Assembly: GCA_036867785.1 (NCBI GenBank)
Contig: CP145416.1
Coordinates: forward strand, 496,001 to 560,000
Direction: 5' to 3'
DNA: 64,000 nucleotides
From: Plasmodiophora brassicae
Lineage: Eukaryota; Endomyxa: Phytomyxea; Phytomyxea; Plasmodiophorida
Shown here: positions 31,192 through 42,362 of the stretch, piece by piece
Layout: each line of letters begins with the position of its first letter
Position numbering within the stretch: position 1 is the first letter of the stretch
Notes under the pieces: model-generated
What the model was told of the DNA's origin: nothing
What the model saw: only the letters and a program-made list of their open reading frames with translations
Database searches by the model: none
Position numbers and translations under genes: made by a program

Positions 31192-32047
31192 ATCTGTTAT
31201 CGAATCTATTTAGCAGCTTGTGGATTCCCATTTTCGGCCAGGGTGTGTGGTCCATGAAGGCAATGTGCTTGCACCACCTTGGAGTAGTAATTGTGTGGAG
31301 TCTGGAATGACGTGGAACCGTTACGCTCATCATATACCTTCGTCTTGGCAAATACTGGTCAAGCTGGGAAACAGCTGACCCTCAGCGAGTTCGAAAGGTA
31401 ACAGGGCGGCTCTAGACACATGGGCTACAAGCCCATGCGCATGATTCTCGGAACGCTCTTGTCCGGACGACGTTTGTATGGAGACCCTTCCAAGCGTCCA
31501 CGCGACGCGCCGAAACGTACAAACGCGTCCGCATCAATCGAAACGATGACGAGTACGGAGCACGATCCCCACAAACGCCAACCCGACGATAGCGTCACAA
31601 TAATCTTCACAGATGCACATGCGGTGGTAGTCCATCGACGGTCCGCGCCTTCCCGATTTGGCGAGTCCCCGGTACGAGAACGCCTGAACGACGGCGTACA
31701 TTACCTCCCCCAGTTGGCAAGCGTGCTCAAACAAAGCCATCACGCATCAGGATGCCGTAGTCGTTCGGCTGCATTGCCACTTGTTGAACATGGGTTCCGG
31801 TTGCTCATCTCATCGCGGCACGTTTACACAGGAGTTGGAAACTGGAAGAACGCGGCCGTATCACAAGCCCGTAAAACGTGTGGACTCAGGATAGGCGCAG
31901 ATCGCCGATATCGCAGCGCTGACAGCTCACCCGGAACCGCACCGAGTTGCCTATTAGCGGGTGGCGGATCGAGGCGAGGCATCAGCAGCGGCGCCTGAGT
32001 CAGATTCAAGTCCGTCACGGTGTCCGTGCCGGACCTTGTATCGAACG
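31192..32047. other. Intergenic stretch with weak small ORFs
   Basis: A plus-strand open frame of 192 codons (31420-31998) and overlapping minus-strand frames (31425-31743) compete here. On the minus strand a two- or three-exon small protein ending in a basic MRMGL tail can be imagined, but the splice choices are not unique. I do not call a gene. RRP4 promoter sequence must lie at the right end. Confidence 0.3.
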
Positions 32048-32863
32048 ATGTCCATCAGGTCACTGCACGCCAACCCATTCGTGTCGCCTGGCGAGGTGAT
32101 CACGACGGAATCGGGATTCCTGTGGGGGCATGGGACCAAGCTCGGTGAAGAGGACAAGCAGTTGCGTGCGACAGTTGCTGGATTCGTCGAGCAGGTGAAC
32201 AAGCTGCTGACCGTGCGCCCGTTAACGCAGCGATACGCGGGTGACATCGGGGATGTCGTCATCGGACGTGTTACACAAGTTGGGGATAAGCGATGGAAGG
32301 TGGACATCAACAGCAGGCAGGATGGTATTCTGATGCTGAGCTCGATACATCTCCCGGGCGGTGTCCAGCGTCGTCGAACGCAGGAAGATTCTCTTCAGAT
32401 GCGGGAGTTCTTCGAAGAAGGCGATCTAATATCAGCCGAGGTCCAGAACTTCTACCACGATGGTGCCGTTGCACTCCACACGCGAAGCAGCAAGTACGGG
32501 AAACTGAACCGCGGTCAGTTCGTTGTCGTCCGACAGGCGCTCGTCAAACGCTGCAAGCAACACTTTGTTACCCTACCCGACTGCAATGTTGACATCATCC
32601 TGGGCAACAACGGATACATTTGGATAACGGAAAGCAGTGACGGGAGCGGCGCTGGCGAGTCCGCTGAGAGGCGTCAACAAATGGCTCGCGTGCGACAAAG
32701 CATCGTGGCCCTGGATCGCATGTTCGTGGCCATATTCCCGGACAGCGTCATGGATGTCTACCACGATAGCATCGATCTGGGCGTCTCACCGGCCGACATA
32801 ACGCATCGCGACTACATCCATCGCGTCACCCAGAAGGCCGTCCTTCGACTCCAACAAGTATAA
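32048..32863 (+). CDS. RRP4: Exosome complex RNA-binding subunit RRP4
   Basis: Single exon, 271 aa from the ATG at 32048. The frame is open further upstream but without an ATG. Three-domain layout of Rrp4/EXOSC2: an N-terminal beta domain (PGEVITTESGFLWGHGT); an S1 RNA-binding domain with GDVVIGRVTQV and KRWKVDINSRQDGILMLSS, then EGDLISAEVQ and a YGKL motif; and a KH domain with LGNNGYIWI. Spacing matches the human protein closely. It forms part of the cap of the 3'-5' RNA exosome in nucleus and cytoplasm. A poorly conserved C-terminal helix ends the protein, as usual. Confidence 0.95.
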   Translation: MSIRSLHANPFVSPGEVITTESGFLWGHGTKLGEEDKQLRATVAGFVEQVNKLLTVRPLTQRYAGDIGDVVIGRVTQVGDKRWKVDINSRQDGILMLSSIHLPGGVQRRRTQEDSLQMREFFEEGDLISAEVQNFYHDGAVALHTRSSKYGKLNRGQFVVVRQALVKRCKQHFVTLPDCNVDIILGNNGYIWITESSDGSGAGESAERRQQMARVRQSIVALDRMFVAIFPDSVMDVYHDSIDLGVSPADITHRDYIHRVTQKAVLRLQQV

Positions 32864-32970
32864 ACACGTATCCGTCATGACGAATGGTGTCGGTGTCGTC
32901 TGGGGCAGCGCCGCTTGTGAGTACTACCGGTGCAGGCGGCGGGACCTCCTGCGCTGCCCACATTGATAGG

Positions 32971-34129
32971 ATGTCGTTGTCGCTCTGCGCGCGGTTGACC
33001 AGCAAGTACACAGCGTCGTTGCAACCGAACAACCTGTCGTACCTACCCGGATCCGCTGGGTTCGCGTTCTCTCATCGCAACCAGTAGACGGCGCTGTATG
33101 CAGGTTCCTGGGTTCGCCTGAGCTCGGTGTCTGTAGGGCAATCATCATCAGCGCCGGCGGTATCAACGAGAAAGTCCTTCGCTCGCCGGCCAGTCTCACC
33201 GATGGCATTGCTGTTGAACCGATGACGGTCCCGTACGAAGAAACAGATATGATTGCGCAAGTGAAATGGGAACGGTTATCGTTCGGCATCGTTCTCGTGC
33301 TCGTTACGAATGCAGGCCTCGTCCAGATCTATAACCACGCTGGCCAGCGCCTCCTCCACTTCTTCCGGATCGAATGCGACCCTAACCGTAACGGTTCGCG
33401 TCGGAGAACGTTGAGGCCGTGTCTGACACTGGAACGCGCAGAGGTTCCAGATGCCGCTCGTGGCATTGCAAGCAATGGCATCGATTTGATATTCGTTGGG
33501 TCTTACACGGGCGAGGTCATAACCCTGCAAGTCAGTGCGGAGCATATCACGAGGGGCAAGGCGCTGTCAGGATCGACGGCGCATCGAGCGCCCATCACCG
33601 ACATCGCTGCTGAACGATCAGCCGATACGCAAACACTGTCAGTACGACACGACAGTGTCAAACGGGATTACTGAAACCACGGGTCGCCCGCAGGGTAACC
33701 GCTGATGCAACTGGCCAGATCCTGGTGTGGGACCTGTCCTCTCTGGTCCTGATCGCCAACTTGGGCACGTTCCATTCACGGTGCAACAGTATCGCCGTCT
33801 ATGGTACAACGGTGGTTGCCGCGTTCCTATCGGGGCATGTCCGCATATTCAATTGTCGGGAGGAGACGCACCTGGAGATCACGGCACACAGTCGCGCCAT
33901 TAACGCCATGTGCATCAGCCCCGTGACCAAGCGCTGGTTCTGCGTCTCGGAGGACACGTTCCTGTCCATGTACACGCTGCCTGACTCGAGCAACATGCTC
34001 AGCAGCCTGCACTCGATTGTCGTATCGCCGGGCCTGCTCACCGGCCTGGCTGTGGATGGCCCTTGTGGCACCGTCGCCGTCACCTGCTACGACAGCGGCG
34101 AGATCTTCCTGGTGAAAGTCAACGAATAA
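32971..34129 (+). CDS. WDR54: WD40 protein, WDR54 orthologue
   Basis: Exons 32971-33059, 33104-33637 and 33694-34129 (introns 44 and 56 bp) give 352 aa, close to the 334 aa of human WDR54. Segments match WDR54 in order: NNLSYL near the start, the RGIASNG...VGSYTGEV strand pair, HRAPITDIAAE, VTADATGQILVWDL (rebuilt across intron 2), a HSRAINAMCISP blade with EDTF, and the final VTCYDSGEI. It forms a single beta-propeller. WDR54 function is poorly known (endosomal/growth-factor signalling in animals). An in-frame ATG at 32884 is the alternative start. Confidence 0.85.
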
Positions 34130-34188
34130 AACGCCGGATCATTTAATACGAAATCCTCTACGTTGGTTAGCATTGCGGGACGATGGGC

Positions 34189-35379
34189 TCAGGTGATGGG
34201 CTGGCGCAGCAACGACGTCTCGATGCAGCTCATGCCGACTTTGTGGTCGTTCTCTGCCTGGAATGACTTCGTGTAGCGCCAGCCGATCTCTTCCGTGCAC
34301 TTGGCGCATGAAAGCGGCGCCGTCGAGTACAGGCCGGACAGTAACATGCACGTCTGCTCCTTGCCAATGTCCACGTTGGACACGTTCTTCATCAGCACGG
34401 CTGGGCCTCTCTTGCCGCGATACGACTTCGACACAATGTCGCCTTCATGCCCGACCGTCGACCCACACCGCTTGCACGACAACGCGTTCTCGTCGCATTC
34501 GCCGACCCGCTTCAGGACAGAGTCGAGGCGTTCCGCCAGGTCGGAGATCCGCGTCGAATTGTCCATCGTCAGCGCCTCCAACTGCTCCATTCGCTGGACG
34601 ACCTGGATCTCGACTACGTCGGCCGTCACCAACGACACGATATCACTGTCGTCATCGTCCAGGACGACCCAGGCGTCGCTGGGCGCCTCCATTGGTACCG
34701 ATGAACTTTTGCCACTGCAGTCCGTGCAGCCAAAGGGGGCGGGCGGACCGTCCGACACGGTCACGAGCAAGTTGCGTGCACCGCTGACAGAGAGCTGACG
34801 TCCATTTTTGGGACCCGTGCCGACGCCCCACGCACGTTCAGGACAGACGCCGCCGAACGTGTGATGGCAAACGTCGGCGCTTGAGGCGCGAACTGTTGAC
34901 GAATACAATGTATACAGTGCCCGATGTGCATCATATTAGAGGATGGTACGGGACGATGGAGGGTGGTCGTGGACCATGATGACGGTGGGCATACCGACGA
35001 CGGCGGGTGGATTGCTGTGCGTCGACGAGCTGTGCATGGCAGAGATAAGCTGTCGACGTCGCAGCGGGATGTTTTCGGCGAGGCGTCGGATCGCTTTGCG
35101 GTTGGCGGATAACGAATCACGGACGTTGCCGATTACTGATTCGTCGATTAGGCAGGCGTCTGCCATCGTCGGGCGCCGCAGCTTGGTCGCCACCGAACCT
35201 CTCCAGTAGTCCAGCAGCTGCTGGCGCACCAGGGCGAACTCCGCTGCCGGGATCCGCTCGCCATCCTCCGGTGCATTCGCCAGACGCACGCAACACGGAC
35301 GCGCCAGCATCCCATGCTTGCATCGCGGAACTGATGGGTCCACATCGCCACCGGACGGGGCCCGCGTCGACGACGCCAT
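34189..35379 (-). CDS. Mis18/Yippee-domain protein
   Basis: Exons 35379-34975, 34892-34765 and 34714-34189 (introns 82 and 50 bp; phases match) give 352 aa. The C-terminal about 120 residues form a Yippee/Mis18 zinc-binding fold: CKRCGSTV, then a NVSNVDIG turn, then CAKCTEEIGWRYTKSF with the typical GW-Y pattern. The domain is preceded by a predicted coiled coil (residues about 195-240) and an acidic patch (V-L-D-D-D-D-S-D). In known Mis18 proteins this fold supports CENP-A loading at centromeres and a coiled coil drives oligomerisation. Here the coiled coil comes before the domain. Whether exon 1 belongs to the same gene is likely from splice phase but not certain. Confidence 0.72.
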
Positions 35380-35647
35380 CGCGCGTCACCACTGTCGCGG
35401 ACTTCCGCCGATCGTCCGCCGCGGCCGACCCGCCCTGCCACCCTCACACGTATAATACCACCCTGCCCGTCGATGGCTTACTGCGCAGAACTGCAGCTCC
35501 CTACATCACTGCGGTTGCCATGAACCACACTGGCAGGGCGACGTGAGCGTGGTCTGCCTGTGGCGCATTCGTCATTTTGCATCGTTTGGGCCATGGGTAA
35601 TGTTGTGTGGGTTTGTGCGCGCGACCTTCCTGTGCTGACGCTGGGTG

Positions 35648-36731
35648 ATGGATGGTGTAGCAGCGGCAGCAGCAGCAGCAGCGGCCAGGGTCGGGCGCGT
35701 TCGGCGCCGGTCATCATCGCGGGAATCGTCACCGCTGATGCGCGATGACGGGGACCGGGCCAAGAAGCGGCGGCAGAGGCCTGTAGTGGCGAGACGGATC
35801 TGGGTTCTTATCGTCGTCGCGGCCATTGTCATATATTTCCTCTTCCTGTGCCTGCCTTTGGCCTCACTATGGAAGGCATCGCGTGGGACTGTTTCTCTGG
35901 AATTTGGAGGCGCTGTGACCCCGCATCCTGACAAAGTGGACAGGGGCGGTGAGGATGCCTACTTCTACAGTTCTGCGATTCGGGCCTTCGCGGTCGCTGA
36001 TGGGGTTGGCGGATGGAACGAGCAAGGCGTCAACCCCGGATTGTTTTCTCGAGCGCTACTCCAACATGTCTGGGATGCATTCACCGAGTACCCGGGTATC
36101 ACGCCGGTTGCCGCAATGCGCAAGGCCCTTGGCAAGGTTCGCGCCCGGCAGATCCAAGGGTCATCGACTGTCGTTCTCGGCGTTCTCGGCAAAGACAATG
36201 TTTTGACTGTGTCGAACCTGGGCGATTCTGGCCTGCTGTTGCTGCGGAAACAGTCTGGTAGCCAAGGGTATACGAAGCTGTTCAAGACCCCCGAACAGCA
36301 GCATCAGTTTAATTTTCCATATCAAGTCGCGCTAGACGCTCACGCCAGCGACCCGCCCGAGTCAGCAGAGACTACGACACACCCTCTCCGACCAGGCGAC
36401 CTGATCATCGCCGGTTCCGACGGGCTGTTTGACAACCTGTACGTAAGCGAGATCGTTAACGAAGTGTCCACAACGGCTGTAAAATCACTTAATGAGCTGG
36501 CGGCGAACCTGGTCCAGAAGGTGTGGTAACCCGCTTTCCTGCCACGGATAACGTGTTCTAATCATCAGCTGTAATTCGCAGGCACACGAGTTCGCGTTGC
36601 TCGGCGAGAAAGGGGGCCGATCGCCGTTTGGTGACAATGCTCGGGCGGCTGGGAAACGCTGGCCTGGTGGCGGCAAGCTCGACGACATCGTCGTTGTCGT
36701 GGCTCGTGTCGTGGAGGCGAAAGTCCCTGAG
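35648..36731 (+). CDS. PPTC7-like PP2C phosphatase with membrane anchor
   Basis: Exons 35648-36520 and 36582-36731 give 340 aa. A poly-Ala and Arg-rich N-terminus leads to a strong hydrophobic span (WVLIVVAAIVIYFLFLCLPL, residues about 48-67). The PP2C domain of the PPTC7/Azr1 subgroup follows: VADGVGGWNEQGVNPG, LTVSNLGDSGLLL, AGSDGLFDNLY, and the late metal site GGGKLDDIVVVVAR rebuilt in exon 2. The metal-binding Asp residues are present. PPTC7 in animals and yeast is mitochondrial. Here the leader could act as a mitochondrial presequence with inner-membrane anchor, or as an ER signal-anchor. The stop is at 36729-36731. Confidence 0.9.
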
Positions 36732-36836
36732 CATTTCGATTCAAACCTTGCGCCACCTGTCTGATTAAACCATTGGATCCGTCGAGCAACGCCTACCGTC
36801 CCCGATCAATCTGTTCCGCGGCTGGAATCTTCTCCC

Positions 36837-38969
36837 ATGAAGCACGATGGCGAACAGGTGCATGGCACCGACTTCTCCACGAAGGCATCATCAACCGATC
36901 TGGCGACCGTCTCCCTCACGAGCAGTCTGCTTCGACGAAAGCCGGGTTCAGCAAGCTCTTGCGCATCATCGCTATCGTCACTATCTACAGTCCTCGAATG
37001 CCGACCACTTGACAGCGTCCACAAGGACCAGGTCGATCGGCTGCGCTTCGAGCGCATCGTCGAGACGCGAACCGATGTGCCGTTCTGCGACCAGTTCGAC
37101 TCAAGTTTTCTGACCGTGCCCGCTCTCGAGGCTCGCGACGCTTTGCGCCACGACCTCGACATCGTCCACGGTATCGACCGGTTCTGGCGAATGATGACCC
37201 GGGGCAACGAGGCCGCCGGCCGCGTCTTCAAGACCGATTACCTCATGCTCCATGTACGAATGTGCAAAGCGCTGTGGCGAGACTTCGACCCTGTCCTGGC
37301 GCGCCGCATGGCCGAGTACGACTACGCTCGCGATAACGCCAGGTCGGAAGGGGATGGCCTGACCCGCGAGCACTTTCGCGACGCCATGTTCGAGGTCGTC
37401 GACAACTGGACGCAGACGATTGACAGGCAGGAGTACATTGACTTCCTGGCCGTCCTGCTGCATCGTGTCGCGCAGCGCCCTGACCCTGGTTACGTTCCCG
37501 GTGAAGAACAGATCTGGCGGTGGCGGCTTGTTGACGACGTCATCGACGGCGACCTCGATGACGATTTCGCTGCCATACGAGCCGGACGCGCCGTGTCGCC
37601 CGATGCCTCATCACCCGCTGGTTCGACTCGAGACCTGGTCGGTGACGCCAACACTGACACTAACACTGACACCAACACTGACACCAACACTGAATCTGCT
37701 GCCGGTGGTGATCGTGATGATGTTGACCTCATTGTACCCGTTGATGGCCTCATGGAGGACGGGAGGGCTGGCAAGCATTTACGTTCAACTGATGCGCCGA
37801 TCATGCATTGCGACATGCCACCCAGTATGCGCCTTGAATCGAAAGCGGATGGCGTCGATGGGCGCAAGTCGTCACCTGATGCCTTCGGCGATGACGATGG
37901 GGAGAGTGGTGATGACCGCTTTCCGTCGAATCGTTCGCTGGTAACCGAGTACTCGTCGGTTGACGGCAACCTGTCATCATCGACGACGACTGCCTCGAAC
38001 GACGTCGATGACAATCGACATCAGCGGCGGCGCGGGCACCGTCAATCGACGGACGTGTCTGGAAGGCATCGCCAGTCGATGATGAGGTCGCTGGCCATGC
38101 GATCGCGCCGGGTGTCGTCGTTGATGTCGGAGTCGTCGCTGAAGCATGTTCGCGTGCAGTCCATCGAGTTGGATGCCAGTGTGGTGCCACCTCGCAAGTC
38201 GATGACGGTTCGTCAACTGCACCTGCCCGTGTCCGCCTCGGTGCAGAAGGTTCGTCCCGGGCACGTTCCAGGTCCATCGCCGAAACTCAGACGGAGGCGT
38301 CTGGAGCACACGAAAACGTTGATCGGGAAGGCAGCCGTAGCGCTTACCGGTCTGCGTCCACCGCCTTTAGGAGCCGCCCGTCCTGAAACCGACGAGGCGC
38401 CTGAACTGGCACAGGAAGCGGCGCCAATCATGGACTGGTTTGCACAGCGCCCGACATTCCCGTTCCCGACCATTTTCGGCGATAGCGACGTTAGGAAGCC
38501 GCGCCCTGCTGTTGCTCGTAGCGCGCTGGCCGCCAGTTTCCTACCGGAACGGTGCCGTCCAACATTGCCAGACCCTGCTGCCAGACGGCGCCTGTCGACC
38601 ATCCTCCTGCGAATAGACGAGGAACCGACGCCGAATGCGCCCGCTGCTGTCGAGACGATTGAAGAAGCGGCAAGCGATGAGATCATCAGTGGTCGCCGTG
38701 CGAGCGTTGTCGAGATTGTCCAGGAGCGATTGAACGACCTACTGTCTGCACAAGATTACCATCCGCCAGACGTGTCCGTGCTGACGCTCGAACTGGACAG
38801 CAAACAAGGCGGTGGGCATAGACGATCAGGGACCGCGGATTCATTCCAGCATCCAGCTGGTGTGCGTCGCAGTTCCGTCGTGAAAAGAGGCCTAGGCGGC
38901 AAGGTCTACCTGCTGGGCGCCGCCGCCGACCTGGACCTCGCATCCCATGACACCACGCCTCACAGATAA
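36837..38969 (+). CDS. Large unknown protein with EF-hand-like ciliary-type domain
   Basis: Single exon, 710 aa. Residues about 110-230 form a helical domain whose pattern (FKTDYLMLHVRMCKAL, a D-x-R-D-x-A acidic turn, REHFRDAMFEVVDNWTQTID, EYIDFLAVLLHRV) resembles the EF-hand-derived domain of several flagella-associated proteins. I recognise the pattern, not a named family. The rest is low-complexity, Ser/Asp/Arg-rich and probably disordered. It includes a perfect-looking TDTN repeat near residue 275 encoded by 12-bp units at about 37650-37692, and a basic Ser-rich patch at residues about 400-440. No membrane span is seen. Confidence 0.65.
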   Translation: MKHDGEQVHGTDFSTKASSTDLATVSLTSSLLRRKPGSASSCASSLSSLSTVLECRPLDSVHKDQVDRLRFERIVETRTDVPFCDQFDSSFLTVPALEARDALRHDLDIVHGIDRFWRMMTRGNEAAGRVFKTDYLMLHVRMCKALWRDFDPVLARRMAEYDYARDNARSEGDGLTREHFRDAMFEVVDNWTQTIDRQEYIDFLAVLLHRVAQRPDPGYVPGEEQIWRWRLVDDVIDGDLDDDFAAIRAGRAVSPDASSPAGSTRDLVGDANTDTNTDTNTDTNTESAAGGDRDDVDLIVPVDGLMEDGRAGKHLRSTDAPIMHCDMPPSMRLESKADGVDGRKSSPDAFGDDDGESGDDRFPSNRSLVTEYSSVDGNLSSSTTTASNDVDDNRHQRRRGHRQSTDVSGRHRQSMMRSLAMRSRRVSSLMSESSLKHVRVQSIELDASVVPPRKSMTVRQLHLPVSASVQKVRPGHVPGPSPKLRRRRLEHTKTLIGKAAVALTGLRPPPLGAARPETDEAPELAQEAAPIMDWFAQRPTFPFPTIFGDSDVRKPRPAVARSALAASFLPERCRPTLPDPAARRRLSTILLRIDEEPTPNAPAAVETIEEAASDEIISGRRASVVEIVQERLNDLLSAQDYHPPDVSVLTLELDSKQGGGHRRSGTADSFQHPAGVRRSSVVKRGLGGKVYLLGAAADLDLASHDTTPHR

Positions 38970-39154
38970 CATAACGACGCGAATGCCCCGCAGTCCAACG
39001 TCGTTCGACATCATAACAATGGTGGGGGTACAACCGGTAGCGGGTAGGTGCGAAGCACATGTTGAAGCCCAGCGCCTACTACTGGCGACTCCTGAATTGC
39101 ATAAAGAAACAGGCGGAGAGCTGTGACACACATGGGAATGGAATACCATTGGGT

Positions 39155-40471
39155 TCATTCTGCTTGCAGCTGTGCCATCAGACTCTCCAGATCCTGGCCG
39201 TCGTTCTGAACAATGTGCGTCGACGCTGCCACCGGGTGGTCATCATCGGATGCTCCACCGGCAGCGAGCTCGATTCCCCACTCGTTATCAGCATGGACAG
39301 GGGCCTCGTCGGCATCCGCCTTTGGTTTCGATGCTTCAGGCGGAACCCAGCCTTTGTACTTGTGCTGCAGAGCAACGCATCGGGCGCTAGCACAGGAAGG
39401 ATTCGGCCGCATTGGCCACTGCGGGAAGAAATCACTCATGGCGTTATAACCCTAAGAAACACGCCAGGTCACGGGGGGATATGCACACGAAACTCGACCT
39501 TGTACACATACCAGGTAGTACGAGACGGTGCCAAAGCACAGGCAGTACTTTAGAACGTTCTGTACAAGGATCGCGGCAACAAGGCCCATGGTCGTCGGGA
39601 GAGACGCAGCGCATACGCCATCGCGCTTCAAAGTCGATTCGCTGACCCCAGTCTCGATGATCAATGGAGGTGCGCACTGGAAGCAGGCTGTTCTTCCCGG
39701 TAGACAGAACTGAATGTGCCCTGTTAGCGAACGGTTAGGATACGGGGCAGAGCGCACGATGGGATGGGACGAACCAGAAACTGCATTCTCTGACACGCCT
39801 GACTCCATCCAAACCTATATGTGGGCATTAGTATCGAGGTGGCTAGCAGCGCGCCCGCATCGCCAGCGCGCGATACCTGGTCGAGTTCGTTGCACGCCTG
39901 GTTGATGGTCATGCGGGCTTGATAATTGTCCACGCAGCTGAGGACAAGGTCGACTCGCGATTTGCCGTCCAGGCCACCATGCTTGATCCGCGACAGGAAG
40001 TCATCGAAATGGTTAACCGACGTGATATCGTAGGAATACGTTTCGAACACGACGTCCGGGTTGATCGACGCAAGGGTCGCTTTCGACGCCTCGACTTTCG
40101 ACAACCCCGCCTGCTCGGGCCGGAAGAACAGCCGATTCATGTTCGCCAGTTCGACTTTGTCGTAATCGAACAATAGAAGCTTTCCGACACCACACCTGAA
40201 AAGGCACACGTGGTAGACAGCGCCGGCGACGGATTGCAAGGAGCGAACGGACCCACCTGGTTAGCATTTCGGCGGCGACGGAGCCCACGCCGCCGACGCC
40301 GACGATGAGGACGGACACCTGCCGAATCTTCTCGTAGTTGTCGACGATGCCCATGCGCTTCAGCGCCATAAGGCGGCTGTACGGGTTCCAGTCGGCGACA
40401 ACATCGCTGATGGGCGCGCCAGCCTGACGCCGCTCCGCCGCCATTGGCCGGCTGGTTTGTTGGCCGTCCAT
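39155..40471 (-). CDS. UBA5: UFM1-activating enzyme E1 (UBA5)
   Basis: Exons 40471-40257, 40195-39877, 39814-39775, 39720-39512 and 39451-39155 (introns 61, 62, 54 and 60 bp; phases match) give 359 aa. The protein adenylates UFM1 and passes it to UFC1. Seen: the ATP-binding loop [58 protein letters not shown], a zinc-site CxxC (CFQCAPP), and the catalytic Cys in [17 protein letters not shown] (human Cys250 position), followed by [11 protein letters not shown] and the second zinc-site cysteines. The C-terminal tail keeps the [10 protein letters not shown] motif, which in human UBA5 is the LIR/UFIM that binds UFM1 and GABARAP. UFMylation should therefore operate in this organism. It is transcribed divergently from the ECH1 gene. 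Confidence 0.96.
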
Positions 40472-40732
40472 ATTTCAGCCTGGCCCGAGGAACTCCGCCA
40501 GACTGACACCTGGCTGCGAGTGTGCGTGCGAGTGTGCGTTTGTGCCCCGTGCCCTCTGTGTCCCCCATGGGCCCATGGGGGAAGGGGGGCGCTGTATCAT
40601 TCGACTGTAGACACTGCACTGCTTACGGCACGTAACACGCTTCACGGCGCCCCTGTCTGTATGACAAATGACACTGCAGACAATGTATACGACATTCGTA
40701 AAAAATCCGCCTCCAAAGCCTAATTTTTCGGC
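40472..40732. promoter_or_regulatory. Shared divergent promoter region UBA5 / ECH1
   Basis: 261 bp between two start codons facing apart. It contains a short G/T-rich microsatellite-like run (repeated GTGTGCG, about 40507-40541). No TATA box could be assigned with confidence. Confidence 0.5.
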
Positions 40733-41912
40733 ATGGCGGTGCCAACGTTGTCGTCGCTGGAGCTGGAGAGCCGGCCGTCGAGCGTTTGGATAGTATGGAT
40801 CAACCGGCCCGCCAAGCAGAATGCGATGCCGGAACGTTTCTGGCCAGAGATCCGCGAGGCGTTCGCGTACCTGCGTCAGCAACGTTCACGGGCGGTTATC
40901 CTTGCTGGTAGAGGGAAGCATTTCTCGTCGGGCATTGATGGTCGGTTTCGGGTGCGACTTTCAGTGAGTACTTGCTGATTTATGTGTTCAGTGAAAGGGT
41001 TCCCGTTCGCGAACCTGTTTGGAACGTCGACCTGCGTTGGGCGTCGTGGCGAAGACTTTATCCAAGGGGTGAAGGCGATGCAAGACGCGTTCTCGGAGCT
41101 TGAACGTGCACCATTCCCCGTGATTGCCGCTATCCACGGTAGGCGTTGACGAATCGGCCCGGTCCCGCAGCCCTAAGCGGCCTGCAGGAGCGTGCGTCGG
41201 CGCTGGCCTGGATTTAGTTTGTGCGGCCGACATTCGAATCTGCTCCGAGGACGCCGTGTTCTCCATCAAAGAGATCGATCTGGCCATCGCCGCTGATCTG
41301 GGTACCGCACGCGTCCCATTGTTTGTTAGCGCCGTCTGATGTCTGCTAGGCACGCTCCAGAGGTTACCGAAGATCATTGGTTGAACACGTGGACGTTCCG
41401 CTGCTGAGCCGTTGCGCCTAACATTGCATCAGGGAACGAGTCGTTCGTTCGCGAAGTCGCCCTAACGGGCAGATTCTTCAAAGGTGGCCGTCTCCCTTGA
41501 CTATTGATGCGCTGATCGTTCCAACTCTGTTTGTAGCCTCCGAAGCCAGGCAGGTTGGCCTGGTCAGCGCCGTTATCCCGGGTAACGACGACCTCCTGCA
41601 GGCGGCGGTGACGCTTGCTAACAAGATAGCTTCGAAGAGTCCCGTATACCATCTGCAGCGTTTAGCGTTCACAATGCCCTCTGATGAATTATTATTGGGA
41701 ATGTCAGGTTACTGTATCGGTAGTCAAGCGATCTCTGATCTACAGCCGCGACCACGCCGTGCAAGAGGGCCTGGATCACGTGGCCACGTACGATCGCACG
41801 TCTCGGGTCGCTGCCCGTCCGACCCTGACTTCGTCGTCTGCCCAGGATGAATGCCGCTGCCTTACAGTCCGACGACACCAAGCACGCGCTCATGGCGATC
41901 GCCAAGCTATAA
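40733..41912 (+). CDS. ECH1: Delta3,5-Delta2,4-dienoyl-CoA isomerase (ECH1)
   Basis: Exons 40733-40940, 40992-41138, 41188-41301, 41350-41379, 41433-41483, 41537-41643, 41708-41787 and 41846-41912 give 267 aa. It is a crotonase-fold enzyme for beta-oxidation of unsaturated fatty acids. Seen: the oxyanion-hole segment GKHFSSGID; AAIHGACVGAGLDLVCAADIR; KEIDLAIAADLGTLQRLPKIIG, which carries the acidic residues expected for ECH1 (Asp of AADLG); VREVALTGRFF; and the ECH1-type ending KRSLIYSRDHAVQEGL...HVAT. The short exons of 30 and 51 nt are needed to keep these motifs. No clear peroxisomal tripeptide is at the C-terminus (it ends AIAKL, arguably an AKL-type PTS1). The start is as annotated. Confidence 0.92.
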
Positions 41913-42078
41913 TCCAGGACGCTGTTTCGTCCAAATCGAATAATACACGACTGAATCGGCGTCGTCCCCCCGGCGCAACCTCGCCGTGGGTACGGACGCC
42001 CTCGTCCAATCCCCAGTCGCCGATCACATATCTTGGGTACGGGTGTCTCCGATCGCGAGCCACCCATTGTTCGCCAGC

Positions 42079-42362
42079 ATGGAGAAGGAGATACGGTTCC
42101 GGGTGGGCATGACGGTAAACGCAGGGTGAGCCACGGTTGTGGCGCACGCGTCTCTGACGACAACGCCGCGCAGTGTGGCGGGTGCAAGAACGCAGTGACG
42201 AGGATCATGTCCAAGACCGATGGGGTCACGTCGTTCGACGTCGACGTCGACCAGAAGTTGCTGGTCGTCCGCGGGACTGCCAGCCAGAAAGACATCTACG
42301 ACAAGTTGTCGAAATGGGCGGCGACGACCGGCAAAGAGGTCACATTCCTGTCGGAACAGTAA
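42079..42362 (+). CDS. HMA-domain metallochaperone (ATX1-like)
   Basis: Exons 42079-42114 and 42174-42362 (59-bp intron, phase 0) give 74 aa. Splicing creates the copper-binding loop MTCGGCKNAV at residues 11-20, with the invariant M-x-C-x-x-C. The beta-alpha-beta-beta-alpha-beta pattern follows (TSFDVDVDQKLLVVRG, then a Lys-rich helix). The small single-domain form is typical of ATX1/ATOX1 copper chaperones, which deliver Cu(I) to P-type ATPases. The C-terminus lacks further domains. Metal specificity is inferred. Confidence 0.9.
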
